Source of the DNA: SHNJ01 sp964458615
GTDB lineage: Bacteria; Pseudomonadota; Alphaproteobacteria; SHNJ01
Length of the DNA stretch: 14,220 nt
Reading direction: 5' to 3'
NCBI GenBank assembly: GCA_964458615.1
Contig: CAYWJR010000040.1
Coordinates: forward strand, 1-14,220
Below the pieces are notes generated by a model. It had not been told where the DNA came from, did no database searches, and worked only from the letters and a program-made list of their open reading frames with translations. A program made the position numbers and the translations under genes. Shown here in pieces: positions 6,757 through 12,833 of the stretch (position 1 is the first letter of the stretch; the number at the start of each line of letters is the position of its first letter).

Positions 6757-6778
6757 CAAGAATGGTAAAATAGAGAGA

Positions 6779-7096
6779 ATGTCAAAACACATAACCATAT
6801 CGAATTTACCGCTCGCCATTGTGCGGGGATTGGTGTTGGCGGCATTTTTATGCCTTTCGCCTTATGCCAGTGCGCAAGCGCAAGGTGGCGATTCAGCCGT
6901 GGTTACACCGGTGGCCGCGCCCCAAACGGCGCCTGACTCCGCCGTTATTACCCCCGTCCAACCGGGTGCCATAGGCACGGATGGGCAAGTGACACGGGAT
7001 CAAAACCGGTTCCAGAAAAACAAGCTGAAAATAACCCGCAAAGGTTACACCAGGCAACACCCGCGGCCATTGCGGCGCGGCGTGCTGGCTCCGTAA
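6779..7096 (+). CDS. Small exported protein with DSAVxTPV repeat, 105 aa
   Basis: The product starts MSKHITISNLPLAIVRGLVL and has a clear signal peptide: a basic start, the hydrophobic core VLAAFLCLSPYA, and probable cleavage after ASAQA (about residue 34). The mature part has two copies of DSAVxTPV (DSAVVTPV and DSAVITPV) in a Pro/Ala-rich linker and ends in a strongly basic tail (FQKNKLKITRKGYTRQHPRPLRRGVLAP). The frame is open much further upstream, but the signal peptide fixes the start here, with an AGAGAG ribosome binding site directly upstream. It runs opposite to the surrounding phage-like genes and divergently from the terminase fragment. Not recognised; the basic tail might bind cell-wall or nucleic-acid polymers, which is inference. 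Confidence 0.65.
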   Translation: MSKHITISNLPLAIVRGLVLAAFLCLSPYASAQAQGGDSAVVTPVAAPQTAPDSAVITPVQPGAIGTDGQVTRDQNRFQKNKLKITRKGYTRQHPRPLRRGVLAP

Positions 7097-7118
7097 TGTT
7101 TTTTTATCTTAATTGCGT

Positions 7119-7124
7119 TATAAT
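7119..7124 (+). promoter_or_regulatory. Consensus -10 box (TATAAT) just upstream of the 96-aa exported protein
   Basis: An exact TATAAT lies 6 bases before the chosen ATG at 7131. No good -35 box accompanies it. If it is used, the message would be nearly leaderless. Confidence 0.25.
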
Positions 7125-7130
7125 CCATTT

Positions 7131-7421
7131 ATGACAATCCATTTTTCCAAATATGCCGTTATCGCATTTTGCTTTGCTTTTGTGCTGTGCGCCGCAACCC
7201 CGGCAATGGCAGGCAAAGGCTTGAACAAACTTTCCAAAAGCGTTGAGAAAGTGGAAAACAACACAGCCAGCAAAGTATCCGCCGCATCGCCAGCCGCAAA
7301 AACGGGCGGATCGAAAAAATCGGCGACTAAAACAAAGAGTAAGTTTTCTGCCAAAGATTGGCGGCGTTCTCCCGCTCCGTTTTCGCGAAAATCTAAATCC
7401 AAAACTTCTGAAAAAAGTTAG
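7131..7421 (+). CDS. Small exported basic protein, 96 aa
   Basis: The product starts MTIHFSKYAVIAFCFAFVLC and has a typical signal peptide with cleavage after ATPAMA (about residue 27). The mature part is short, Lys/Ser/Ala-rich and strongly basic (KLSKSVEKVENN, GSKKSATKTKSKFSAKDW, SRKSKSKTSEKS), probably unstructured. A TTG at 7113 would add six residues. Neither start has a clear ribosome binding site. It lies 34 bp after the 105-aa exported gene in the same direction and ends 5 bp before the convergent 116-aa gene. The two adjacent genes share a design of signal peptide plus basic low-complexity body. Not recognised. Confidence 0.55.
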   Translation: MTIHFSKYAVIAFCFAFVLCAATPAMAGKGLNKLSKSVEKVENNTASKVSAASPAAKTGGSKKSATKTKSKFSAKDWRRSPAPFSRKSKSKTSEKS

Positions 7422-7426
7422 ATCGC

Positions 7427-7777
7427 TTATTCGCCAGATTTGACTTTTTGCATATCCGCGCCGCGTTGCAGCCATTCGGCGAATGTAACCGACCGTTCTG
7501 GTATATCCACCATTGAACCGGCGTTCGGTTTTTCGGATTCCGGTGCAACCAAATCTTTTATTTTCAACAATGCTTGAGCCGCATTCAGTCGCTGCGCTAT
7601 CGTCGGCGGTTTTAAATCTTTGTCGTCCATTTCAATCAATTCGCCGCGAATTATTTGCACCAGCAATTTTACCGCCTCGTTCTCCAGTTCTTTTTGATTA
7701 TGAACGGCTGGCGCGGGCGTCTTTTTTTCATGCGCAATTGTCTTTTTCTTTTTGCCGCCGCGTTTTTTCAATGCCAT
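7427..7777 (-). CDS. Hypothetical protein, possibly a small-terminase-like phage protein, 116 aa
   Basis: The product begins with a very basic tail (MALKKRGGKKKKTIAHEKK). A helical region follows (ELENEAVKLLVQIIRGEL ... TIAQRLNAAQALLKIKDL, about residues 31-80) and then an acidic, less ordered end. The position two genes before a large terminase in the same orientation, the basic N-terminus and the repeated helices would fit a small terminase subunit or another phage DNA-binding protein, but no diagnostic motif is visible. The start ATG follows the stop of the 97-aa gene immediately, with AAGGGA ten bases upstream, so the two are co-transcribed. Confidence 0.6.
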   Translation of the reverse strand: MALKKRGGKKKKTIAHEKKTPAPAVHNQKELENEAVKLLVQIIRGELIEMDDKDLKPPTIAQRLNAAQALLKIKDLVAPESEKPNAGSMVDIPERSVTFAEWLQRGADMQKVKSGE

Positions 7778-8071
7778 TTAAATGCATCCCTTGTCATCCG
7801 AATCGACATCGATGCGGTATAAAGGTCTTTTTTTATTATTGAAAACAAACATACTGCCGTAAGACATAAAATTTTCCGCAAAACCGCGCGCTTCTTCGCG
7901 TTCGGAAAATCCCGATACGACCAAATGCACTTGGAAACGTTGCGGTTTAATCCGGTTGTTTTTTTCCAAATATTCTTCCCATGGCGTCGCCATCGCAACA
8001 CAGGCTTCATCTTGTTCGGATTCAAACGGTTTTTTAATCAACACGACGTGCGCTTCGGTTATGGATGGCAT
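7778..8071 (-). CDS. Hypothetical protein, 97 aa, in phage-like block
   Basis: The product starts MPSITEAHVVLIKKPFESEQ and contains HLVVSGFSEREEARGFAENFMSYGSMFVFN (about residues 49-78), a mixed alpha/beta small soluble domain, followed by RPLYRIDVDSDDKGCI. A near-ideal ribosome binding site (AAGGAG, five bases before the ATG) supports the start. Its stop abuts the start of the 116-aa gene. It lies just downstream of a strong terminator, so it needs its own promoter. I do not recognise a family; the phage assignment rests only on neighbours. Confidence 0.65.
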   Translation of the reverse strand: MPSITEAHVVLIKKPFESEQDEACVAMATPWEEYLEKNNRIKPQRFQVHLVVSGFSEREEARGFAENFMSYGSMFVFNNKKRPLYRIDVDSDDKGCI

Positions 8072-8116
8072 GCGGGCTCCTTTTGATACCGATGTTAAGA
8101 ATAGTTACGGGGCAAT

Positions 8117-8151
8117 AAAAAAGCGCCGCCGGATATTTCCGGACGGCGCTT
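8117..8151 (-). terminator. Rho-independent terminator after the DUF6456-like gene
   Basis: On the minus strand a 13-bp GC-rich stem pairs 8144-8151 with 8121-8128 and 8138-8142 with 8129-8133. It has one bulged base (8143) and a 4-base loop, and is followed by TTTTTTATT. It lies downstream of the gene ending at 8217 and separates it from the 97-aa gene. Confidence 0.88.
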
Positions 8152-8216
8152 ATAACTTTTGTATTGTACTTAAAAACATATCACCCGGTTTCACCAAAGT
8201 CAATTCAACCGGAAAA

Positions 8217-8714
8217 TCATCTTACATCATACTGATCCGACAAACTGGCCAGTCCGGACAATAAAACTCCCATCGCTTGATGCGGCGACAAATATCTTTT
8301 TTGTCCCTGGTATCCGCCTTGGCTGATTTTGTGCGCGTAATCCCGAATTGTCATGCCCAAACCCAGCACATGGTAAAAACAAGAAGCCGCTAAGTTGCCC
8401 ACTTTTTTTTCCGCAAGCTTAATTCTGTTTCTAGCGATAATCTGCATTTCCGTTGGCGTTAAATTGTCATTGGCGTGGGAATACCCGATACCGTCGATTG
8501 CGATTACGTCATAATGGGTTTTGGCGAAATGCCCCTGCATTGCGGCGATCATGAAATCGAACGCATACTGCATTCCATTTTTGAACTCGGCATCGTTTAT
8601 TTGGCCGTTTTCATGCAGGCGCACCAAAATGCTTTCCGCCTGCGTCGGCTTGAATTTTGGCTTGATAGGGTCTTGGGATTTTAATTTTCTTTTGGAACTG
8701 ATTTTATCTGCCAC
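8217..8714 (-). CDS. DUF6456-like phage-associated protein, 165 aa
   Basis: The GTG at 8714 is chosen as start because AAGGAG precedes it by six bases; a longer frame to 8825 has no such site and reads through a separate small gene. The product has a basic N-terminus (KISSKRKLKSQDPIKPKFKP), then VRLHENGQINDAEFKNGMQYAFDFMIAAM (about 31-59). Its C-terminal half reads ARNRIKLAEKKVGNLAASCFYHVLGLGMTIRDYA ... YLSPHQAMGVLLSGLASLSDQY (94-162). The C-terminal order (R..A...VG....... hxxLGxGxSxRxxA ... L...L..L...Y) resembles the DUF6456 domain found in alphaproteobacterial regulators and phage cargo. That is recollection, not a search result. A role in phage gene control or packaging is inference. Confidence 0.6.
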   Translation of the reverse strand: MADKISSKRKLKSQDPIKPKFKPTQAESILVRLHENGQINDAEFKNGMQYAFDFMIAAMQGHFAKTHYDVIAIDGIGYSHANDNLTPTEMQIIARNRIKLAEKKVGNLAASCFYHVLGLGMTIRDYAHKISQGGYQGQKRYLSPHQAMGVLLSGLASLSDQYDVR

Positions 8715-8799
8715 TGCCGTCTCCTTTTTTTGATGAAGGGACAGCAGATGTAACAAAAATAAATAGACGGATTCAATATTGCCGGAAAATAAAAATTTT

Positions 8800-8907
8800 T
8801 TAGCGGCGCGACCGGATGCGAACACGTACAGGTTTCGGCGCTAATGCGGCATATAAAATCGGCAAGGAAACCAAAACGGATGCAGCGGCGATAATATGCA
8901 AGATCAT
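8800..8907 (-). CDS. 35-aa single-span membrane peptide
   Basis: A short ORF begins MILHIIAAASVLVSLPILYA and ends PKPVRVRIRSRR. Residues 2-22 form one hydrophobic helix and the tail is strongly basic, which predicts a single-pass inner-membrane peptide with a cytoplasmic C-terminus. AAGGA lies eight bases before the ATG. It follows the 123-aa gene by only 12 bases on the same strand and precedes the 165-aa gene, so it looks like part of that operon. Such peptides occur in phage late regions (holin-like or lysis helpers), but nothing specific identifies one here. Confidence 0.6.
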   Translation of the reverse strand: MILHIIAAASVLVSLPILYAALAPKPVRVRIRSRR

Positions 8908-8919
8908 GTTTTTATTCCT

Positions 8920-9291
8920 TTATGCTACCGCTGGGTTGCCGCTTTTTTGTTCGGCTAGATTTCGCCAAGACGATAAATTAATCCCGGCCTTGAAAGATGG
9001 AACCGCACCAGCGCCTTTTTGTATGTATTCGGCGGCGGCACGCAAAATATCTTCGTCGTTTAATAATTCCGTTCCGCTTGCGCCGAATTTTCCGATTCTG
9101 CAAGACGACAGTTCCGGACATTGCGCGATGATTTCCAAACACAACATCGCAATCGCGCCCCTAGTTCCAAACACATCCCCTTGGCGACCGATTCCATAAT
9201 ATAAAAAATACGCTTGATCGACATGAGACAATTCAGGTTTCGCGCCGATGTTTTGGTTATCCATGCCAAAAATTTCTTTTTTGATTGTCAT
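8920..9291 (-). CDS. Hypothetical protein, 123 aa, first gene of the phage-like block
   Basis: The product starts MTIKKEIFGMDNQNIGAKPE. It contains HVDQAYFLYYGIGRQGDVFGTRGAIAMLCLEIIAQCPEL (about residues 24-62), predicted helices, then NDEDILRAAAEYIQKGAGAVPSFKAGINLSSWRNLAEQ. AGGGG lies about ten bases before the ATG at 9291. An ATG ten codons in could also serve. No signal peptide is seen. A well-spaced promoter lies about 80 bases upstream, so it probably heads the 9291-8217 operon that ends at the terminator at 8117. Not recognised. Confidence 0.65.
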   Translation of the reverse strand: MTIKKEIFGMDNQNIGAKPELSHVDQAYFLYYGIGRQGDVFGTRGAIAMLCLEIIAQCPELSSCRIGKFGASGTELLNDEDILRAAAEYIQKGAGAVPSFKAGINLSSWRNLAEQKSGNPAVA

Positions 9292-9346
9292 CGCGCCGTA
9301 CCCCTTTTTCAGACCGAACTATTTATTACAGTTTTTAATCACTTTT

Positions 9347-9367
9347 ATTTGATAATTATTATTAAAT
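9347..9367. promoter_or_regulatory. Imperfect 21-bp palindrome over the -10 region of the phage-block promoter
   Basis: The stretch matches its own reverse complement except at two symmetric pairs and the centre, with GATAAT/ATTATT halves like a Fur-type or phage-repressor operator. It overlaps the -10 box at 9366-9371. Binding protein unknown. Confidence 0.3.
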
Positions 9368-9394
9368 AATATCTTAAAAAGAAATACAGTGCAA
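9366..9394 (-). promoter_or_regulatory. Promoter for the minus-strand phage-like operon
   Basis: Read on the minus strand: TTGCAC (9394-9389), a 17-base spacer, then TATTAT (9371-9366). The -10 has five of six consensus bases and the spacing is ideal. It lies about 75 bases before the ATG at 9291. Confidence 0.45.
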
Positions 9395-9504
9395 CGACTA
9401 TTTTAGCCCCCTATTTTATCATTAATTATCAATTATTTGACATGGATCAAGCACAACCGATGTTCCGGTAAAAAGGTTAATGCAGGGCTAAGTGAGACAA
9501 AAGA

Positions 9505-9975
9505 CTAGGCAAGTTCCAGAAATTTTTGCAAATCGGCCAGCAATTTGTTTTTGAACCGCATGGATTTCGGGACAACCATAATTTCGCAGTCGCCAGCCAG
9601 CGTGCCCATCAATTCCGGGAAATTTTGTTCATCGATCAATTGGGCAACCACATTCGCCGATCCGGTTCTGGTGTGGACCATAATCAATGCCTCGTTGGAA
9701 TCGATGCCATTCACCAAATTTTTAATCGATTGATTTGTGCCGATATGATTGGCGGCGTTGGGAATGCGGTAAAAAGCGCGTCCCTGCTGATCCAAACTTT
9801 TTACTGCGCCAATCTTTCTAAGCGCGCGAGAAATCGAAGATTGATTGACCGCAATACCCTGACTTTTTAGGTATTTGGAAATTTCCTGCTGCGTCCGCGC
9901 AGTGCCATTCTGAATTATGTTTTCAATCACTGTTGCCAGGTGAATATTTTTTCTGGGCAATTTGCGCATCGGCAT
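9505..9975 (-). CDS. argR: Arginine repressor ArgR
   Basis: ArgR is an arginine-sensing hexameric repressor of arginine synthesis or transport genes. The 156-residue product has the N-terminal winged helix with the recognition helix NQSSISRALRKIGAVK (44-59). The C-terminal arginine-binding and oligomerisation domain shows HTRTGSANVVAQLID (101-115) and GTLAGDCEIMVVP (124-136). In E. coli the last motif has two adjacent aspartates that contact arginine; here the second is Cys (GDC), so effector binding may differ. The ATG at 9975 is preferred over 9987 because GGAG lies six bases before it. No arginine gene is adjacent; the nearest genes are a secreted protein upstream and the phage block downstream. 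Confidence 0.93.
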   Translation of the reverse strand: MPMRKLPRKNIHLATVIENIIQNGTARTQQEISKYLKSQGIAVNQSSISRALRKIGAVKSLDQQGRAFYRIPNAANHIGTNQSIKNLVNGIDSNEALIMVHTRTGSANVVAQLIDEQNFPELMGTLAGDCEIMVVPKSMRFKNKLLADLQKFLELA

Positions 9976-10088
9976 AATAATCTCCATTTTATTTGCGGGC
10001 GTTAATGGCGATCATGCATAAATTATTCCGCCAAGCCAAGCGAATAATTCGGTGCGGCGCATAATATTGCCGATGAAATGCATAAATA

Positions 10089-10757
10089 TTATTGGCAATC
10101 GGGCCACGGCAAATCGCGGCGGTACAATGCATCTTTTTGCGGGCGGCGGCGGATTTGCACCGGCACGGTGACTTTGCCGGCATTATCAAAAGTTAAATCC
10201 AGATCGATCGTTTCACCATAAGTCAAAACAGTATCGATTCCCGTGGCATGAATAAACCGATCATCCGGGCGCAATTCGATCATGGATAAATACTCGGCGT
10301 CCGAACGGTACAAATCGCCCACAACCAAACGGCCGCCCGGCAAATCGATATAATCGATCGTTACTGCAATCTTTCGCGCGCGAATATCGTTTCGGTCATT
10401 TGGATTTTGAATCGATTTTAGATATTCAATTTTTTTGATCGATGTTTTTAACGCAATCGGCATCGACACATGCCGCAACCGGTCGTTGAAATCGTTGCGA
10501 TTGATGATGCGCAAAAAAACCGCCAGTTCATTGGCATATGCGCGGTTTGGATCGCGCCTTTCAATATCGATTTGCGGCAAAATTCCATAAGGTTCGGCAT
10601 AGGCGCGGCCGATTTCTACGCCACTGACATAAACCGGGCATGAACCCAAAAGATCATAAGTGCGCGACCCCGTATATTGATCCGCCGAAACAAACGCTGG
10701 CGCCATCAATGCACAAATTATGAAAATATTTGCGGTTACAATCGATAACAATTTCAT
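10089..10757 (-). CDS. Secreted/periplasmic protein of unknown function, 222 aa
   Basis: The product starts MKLLSIVTANIFIICALMAP with a signal peptide and probable cleavage after AFVSA (about residue 25). An ATG at 10802 would add 15 hydrophilic residues before it and is less likely. The mature protein looks beta-rich (IAVTIDYIDLPGGRLVVGDLY, TIDLDLTFDNAGKVTVPVQIRRR) and has just two cysteines, at about residue 40 (LLGSCPVYVSG) and two from the end of the protein (PWPDCQ), which could form a disulfide joining the ends. I do not recognise a family. It is divergent from the 78-aa gene and lies 113 bp upstream of argR on the same strand. Confidence 0.75.
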   Translation of the reverse strand: MKLLSIVTANIFIICALMAPAFVSADQYTGSRTYDLLGSCPVYVSGVEIGRAYAEPYGILPQIDIERRDPNRAYANELAVFLRIINRNDFNDRLRHVSMPIALKTSIKKIEYLKSIQNPNDRNDIRARKIAVTIDYIDLPGGRLVVGDLYRSDAEYLSMIELRPDDRFIHATGIDTVLTYGETIDLDLTFDNAGKVTVPVQIRRRPQKDALYRRDLPWPDCQ

Positions 10758-10828
10758 AATTGGTTTTATCTGATTGATGGGCAAAACGCCATGTTGCCGC
10801 ATGCAAAATACTCTCTAAACTTCTTCTA

Positions 10829-10857
10829 TTGCCAAAAAGGATAAATTGTGTTAGGAT
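10829..10857 (+). promoter_or_regulatory. Sigma-70-type promoter for the 78-aa gene
   Basis: TTGCCA (one mismatch to TTGACA), a 17-base spacer, and TAGGAT (two mismatches to TATAAT), 38 bases before the start codon at 10895. Confidence 0.55.
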
Positions 10858-10894
10858 CTAATCATTAACGAAATATTAAAATTAAAGGGTAGTC

Positions 10895-11131
10895 ATGAGC
10901 ACGCAATGGACCGACCAACAGATCACTGATCGTTTGGAACAGACTATAAAAAACCTTTTAGATCAACAAATTAAACTGTCCGCCGACGGTGTCGACCCGC
11001 ATTTGATCGCTGGCGCATTTTTGGCGCTGGGTATTGATCGTTTTACCGCCGTAATGGGTGAACGCCATGCTGCCCAGGTATTAGAACGCGCCGCTGCGGA
11101 TATGCGCATTCGCGTTAAACCACTCCATTAA
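10895..11131 (+). CDS. Small conserved-looking protein, 78 aa
   Basis: The product starts MSTQWTDQQITDRLEQTIKN and is almost wholly helical: a first amphipathic helix, then DGVDPHLIAGAFLALGIDRFTAVMGERHAAQVLERAAADM (31-70). The 'xVDPxxIAxAxLxxGxDxxxxxxGxxxAAxxLxxxAxxM' pattern is familiar from short alphaproteobacterial proteins of unknown function (recollection). AGGG before the ATG, a good promoter upstream and a perfect hairpin downstream show a single-gene transcription unit. Cytoplasmic; no membrane segment. Confidence 0.8.
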   Translation: MSTQWTDQQITDRLEQTIKNLLDQQIKLSADGVDPHLIAGAFLALGIDRFTAVMGERHAAQVLERAAADMRIRVKPLH

Positions 11132-11157
11132 AAACTCAGCTCAAATCAAAATTGACC

Positions 11158-11192
11158 AAATTCACGGATATTAATATCCGTGAATTTTATTT
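11158..11192. terminator. Perfect palindromic terminator after the 78-aa gene
   Basis: A 13-bp perfect stem (11158-11170 with 11175-11187) around a TTAA loop, followed by TATTTTA. The T-run is short, but the hairpin is ideal and sits 27 bases after the stop codon at 11131. Confidence 0.7.
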
Positions 11193-11267
11193 TACAGCCG
11201 CGATTCCCTATTTCCAATTTCTGGCAAAAGCATATGATCTCGCCCTATTAACAGGGCAAAGCCAAAA

Positions 11268-12092
11268 ATGCGCATGAACAAAAGACCGGTTTATCTGACA
11301 TTACTGCGGCATACGGAATATGATCCGCAAAGCGGAAATTTGACGTCTGATGGTCATTATTGCCTGGATTTGGTTGCCAATCATCTTCACAAACTAACCA
11401 ACGAAGATTTACTGCCGCCAGATTCCGATACAATCCCAACGCCCGCTATACAAGAGCCCGGCGGATCGCGGATTGCGGATTTGCTTTATCACAGATCCAG
11501 CCGCCTGCATGATCCTTATGCGCGGCCGATTGATGCGATCGCATCATCCGATGCGCCAAGAACTTTGGAATCAAAAGCATTATTGGCCAGCCTGTTGAAA
11601 GAAAGACAACATCCTAATCACAAAAAACCAATACTGGAATTGGGTGAATTCGATTGGCTGCGTGAATCCGCATACCCAGATTCCTATAATCATTTCAGTT
11701 TTTACAATGCCTTTGCGAAATTTGATTACGACCATTTCACAGCCGCGCAGCAATGGTTCCAGCAAGCCGCCGAACGAGAATTAAAGCATGTGGTTCTGGT
11801 TACTCATTTTCCCGCCTTGCGGGCATTATCGCTGGCGATGGTTGCAAAAAAAGCGACACCATCGGCCGCCACAGCCGACGATGTAGAAATCGACAAATTG
11901 GAACACAAATTGCAGAAAAAACGATTTGGCGCCACGGTGACTTTTTGCGCAAAGAATTGGCAGAGCATGTTGGGGCACGCGGCCCCGATTGGCGTGCCGT
12001 TTATTCCCGACCCGGCGAATAATTGTGTTTCGCCGATGCCACCCGACATTTGGCGCGGGATAAAAGATCGCATCAATCAGATGGCCAAATAA
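11268..12092 (+). CDS. Histidine phosphatase superfamily protein (phosphoglycerate-mutase-like)
   Basis: Members of this superfamily remove or transfer phosphate through a phosphohistidine. In the 274-residue product, LLRHTEYD (12-19) supplies Arg14 and nucleophile His15; the usual RHG/RHA is RHT. SSDAPRTLESK gives the second Arg98, ELGEFDW the acidic Glu127, and LVTHFPALRAL the second histidine His180. All four catalytic positions are present. The insert between residues 40 and 85 and the extra 80 residues after His180 make it longer than SixA-type proteins. Substrate unknown. A small inverted repeat, GCCCT/AGGGC (11242-11257), overlaps the likely ribosome binding site. The gene is convergent with the lipoprotein gene, with 7 bases between stops. 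Confidence 0.88.
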   Translation: MRMNKRPVYLTLLRHTEYDPQSGNLTSDGHYCLDLVANHLHKLTNEDLLPPDSDTIPTPAIQEPGGSRIADLLYHRSSRLHDPYARPIDAIASSDAPRTLESKALLASLLKERQHPNHKKPILELGEFDWLRESAYPDSYNHFSFYNAFAKFDYDHFTAAQQWFQQAAERELKHVVLVTHFPALRALSLAMVAKKATPSAATADDVEIDKLEHKLQKKRFGATVTFCAKNWQSMLGHAAPIGVPFIPDPANNCVSPMPPDIWRGIKDRINQMAK

Positions 12093-12099
12093 AACCGGT

Positions 12100-12777
12100 T
12101 TATTGTTTTTTGGTTTTTTTGGATTTTGTTTTCGGCGGCACAATCGGTTCTTGGACTTGTGGCGGGATTGTATTTCCTTCGGCCGGTTTTTGTTCCATCT
12201 GATTTAAATATGGATCGTATAATGGCCGGTTCGCCGGTGTATCTTGCGATACCGGGGATGGCGCGGTGACTTCGTTTTGCACAATTGGGTTTTCTACAAC
12301 TGGGTTTTCCGCAATTGGTTCTTTTATAGCCGAGTCGTTTACAGCGGGAACAGAATCAACCGGACCCGGTTTTTCTGGATCCTTTTTACCTGCATCTTGA
12401 TGATCCGGGTTTTGTACCGGCGCGGCAACCGGATTTGTTAAAACCGGATCGGGTTGCCGAATGTCGACTTCTTCGACCGGCACAGGCGGCAAGGCGATGT
12501 TATCTTGCACTTGATGTTCGCGTATTTTTGGATCGACCGGTTCAACGGTTGTGCCGACGAAACTGCCGTCGGAATCTTTGGGTTGCGGTTTATCGTAACA
12601 AGACGCTTCGCCCAAGGTGTTATAACAATAAATCGCGGGTTGTGGGGTGGATTTTTGCTCGCTTGTTCCATTTTCAAATTCACGCACTTGTTTGGCAAAT
12701 TGCTTTATCGCCTCGCTGCCGCATCCGGCCAATATCGGCAACGCCAACAACAATGCAATATATGATTTTTTCATCAT
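12100..12777 (-). CDS. Proline-rich lipoprotein with YCYxTLGxxxCY motif
   Basis: The product starts MMKKSYIALLLALPILAGCG, a lipoprotein signal with lipobox LAGC and the lipidated Cys at residue 19. An N-terminal globular stretch carries YCYNTLGEASCYDKP (50-64) and FVGTTVEP. I recall a YCYRTLGxVDCY motif in alphaproteobacterial lipoproteins of unknown function. The rest is a long Pro/Val/Asp linker with near-repeats (ENPVVENPIVQNE) and a basic end (PPKTKSKKTKKQ) that could reach peptidoglycan. GGGA five bases before the ATG at 12777 supports the start; an upstream ATG would spoil the signal peptide. Likely anchored in the outer membrane. Confidence 0.83.
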   Translation of the reverse strand: MMKKSYIALLLALPILAGCGSEAIKQFAKQVREFENGTSEQKSTPQPAIYCYNTLGEASCYDKPQPKDSDGSFVGTTVEPVDPKIREHQVQDNIALPPVPVEEVDIRQPDPVLTNPVAAPVQNPDHQDAGKKDPEKPGPVDSVPAVNDSAIKEPIAENPVVENPIVQNEVTAPSPVSQDTPANRPLYDPYLNQMEQKPAEGNTIPPQVQEPIVPPKTKSKKTKKQ

Positions 12778-12833
12778 TTTGATCCCGTCGATTAAAATCC
12801 AACTATAAACCACCTGCGGAACAGGGCGAAATA

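Noticed and set aside
6359..6778. Upstream part of a long plus-strand frame joined to the 105-aa exported protein
   Set aside because: It lies opposite the terminase fragment, and the signal peptide and ribosome binding site place the real start at 6779.
8715..8825. N-terminal extension of the DUF6456-like protein
   Set aside because: The GTG at 8714 has an ideal AAGGAG site, and the extension overlaps the separate 35-aa gene.
9988..10088. ARG boxes for ArgR autoregulation
   Set aside because: TGCAT-AAATT-ATTCC near 10015 has the wrong spacing and mismatches; no convincing site was found.
12086..12120. Terminator between the convergent histidine phosphatase and lipoprotein genes
   Set aside because: AATAAA/TTTATT around CCGG leaves almost no loop and only a weak AT stem, although T-runs follow; not strong enough to list.
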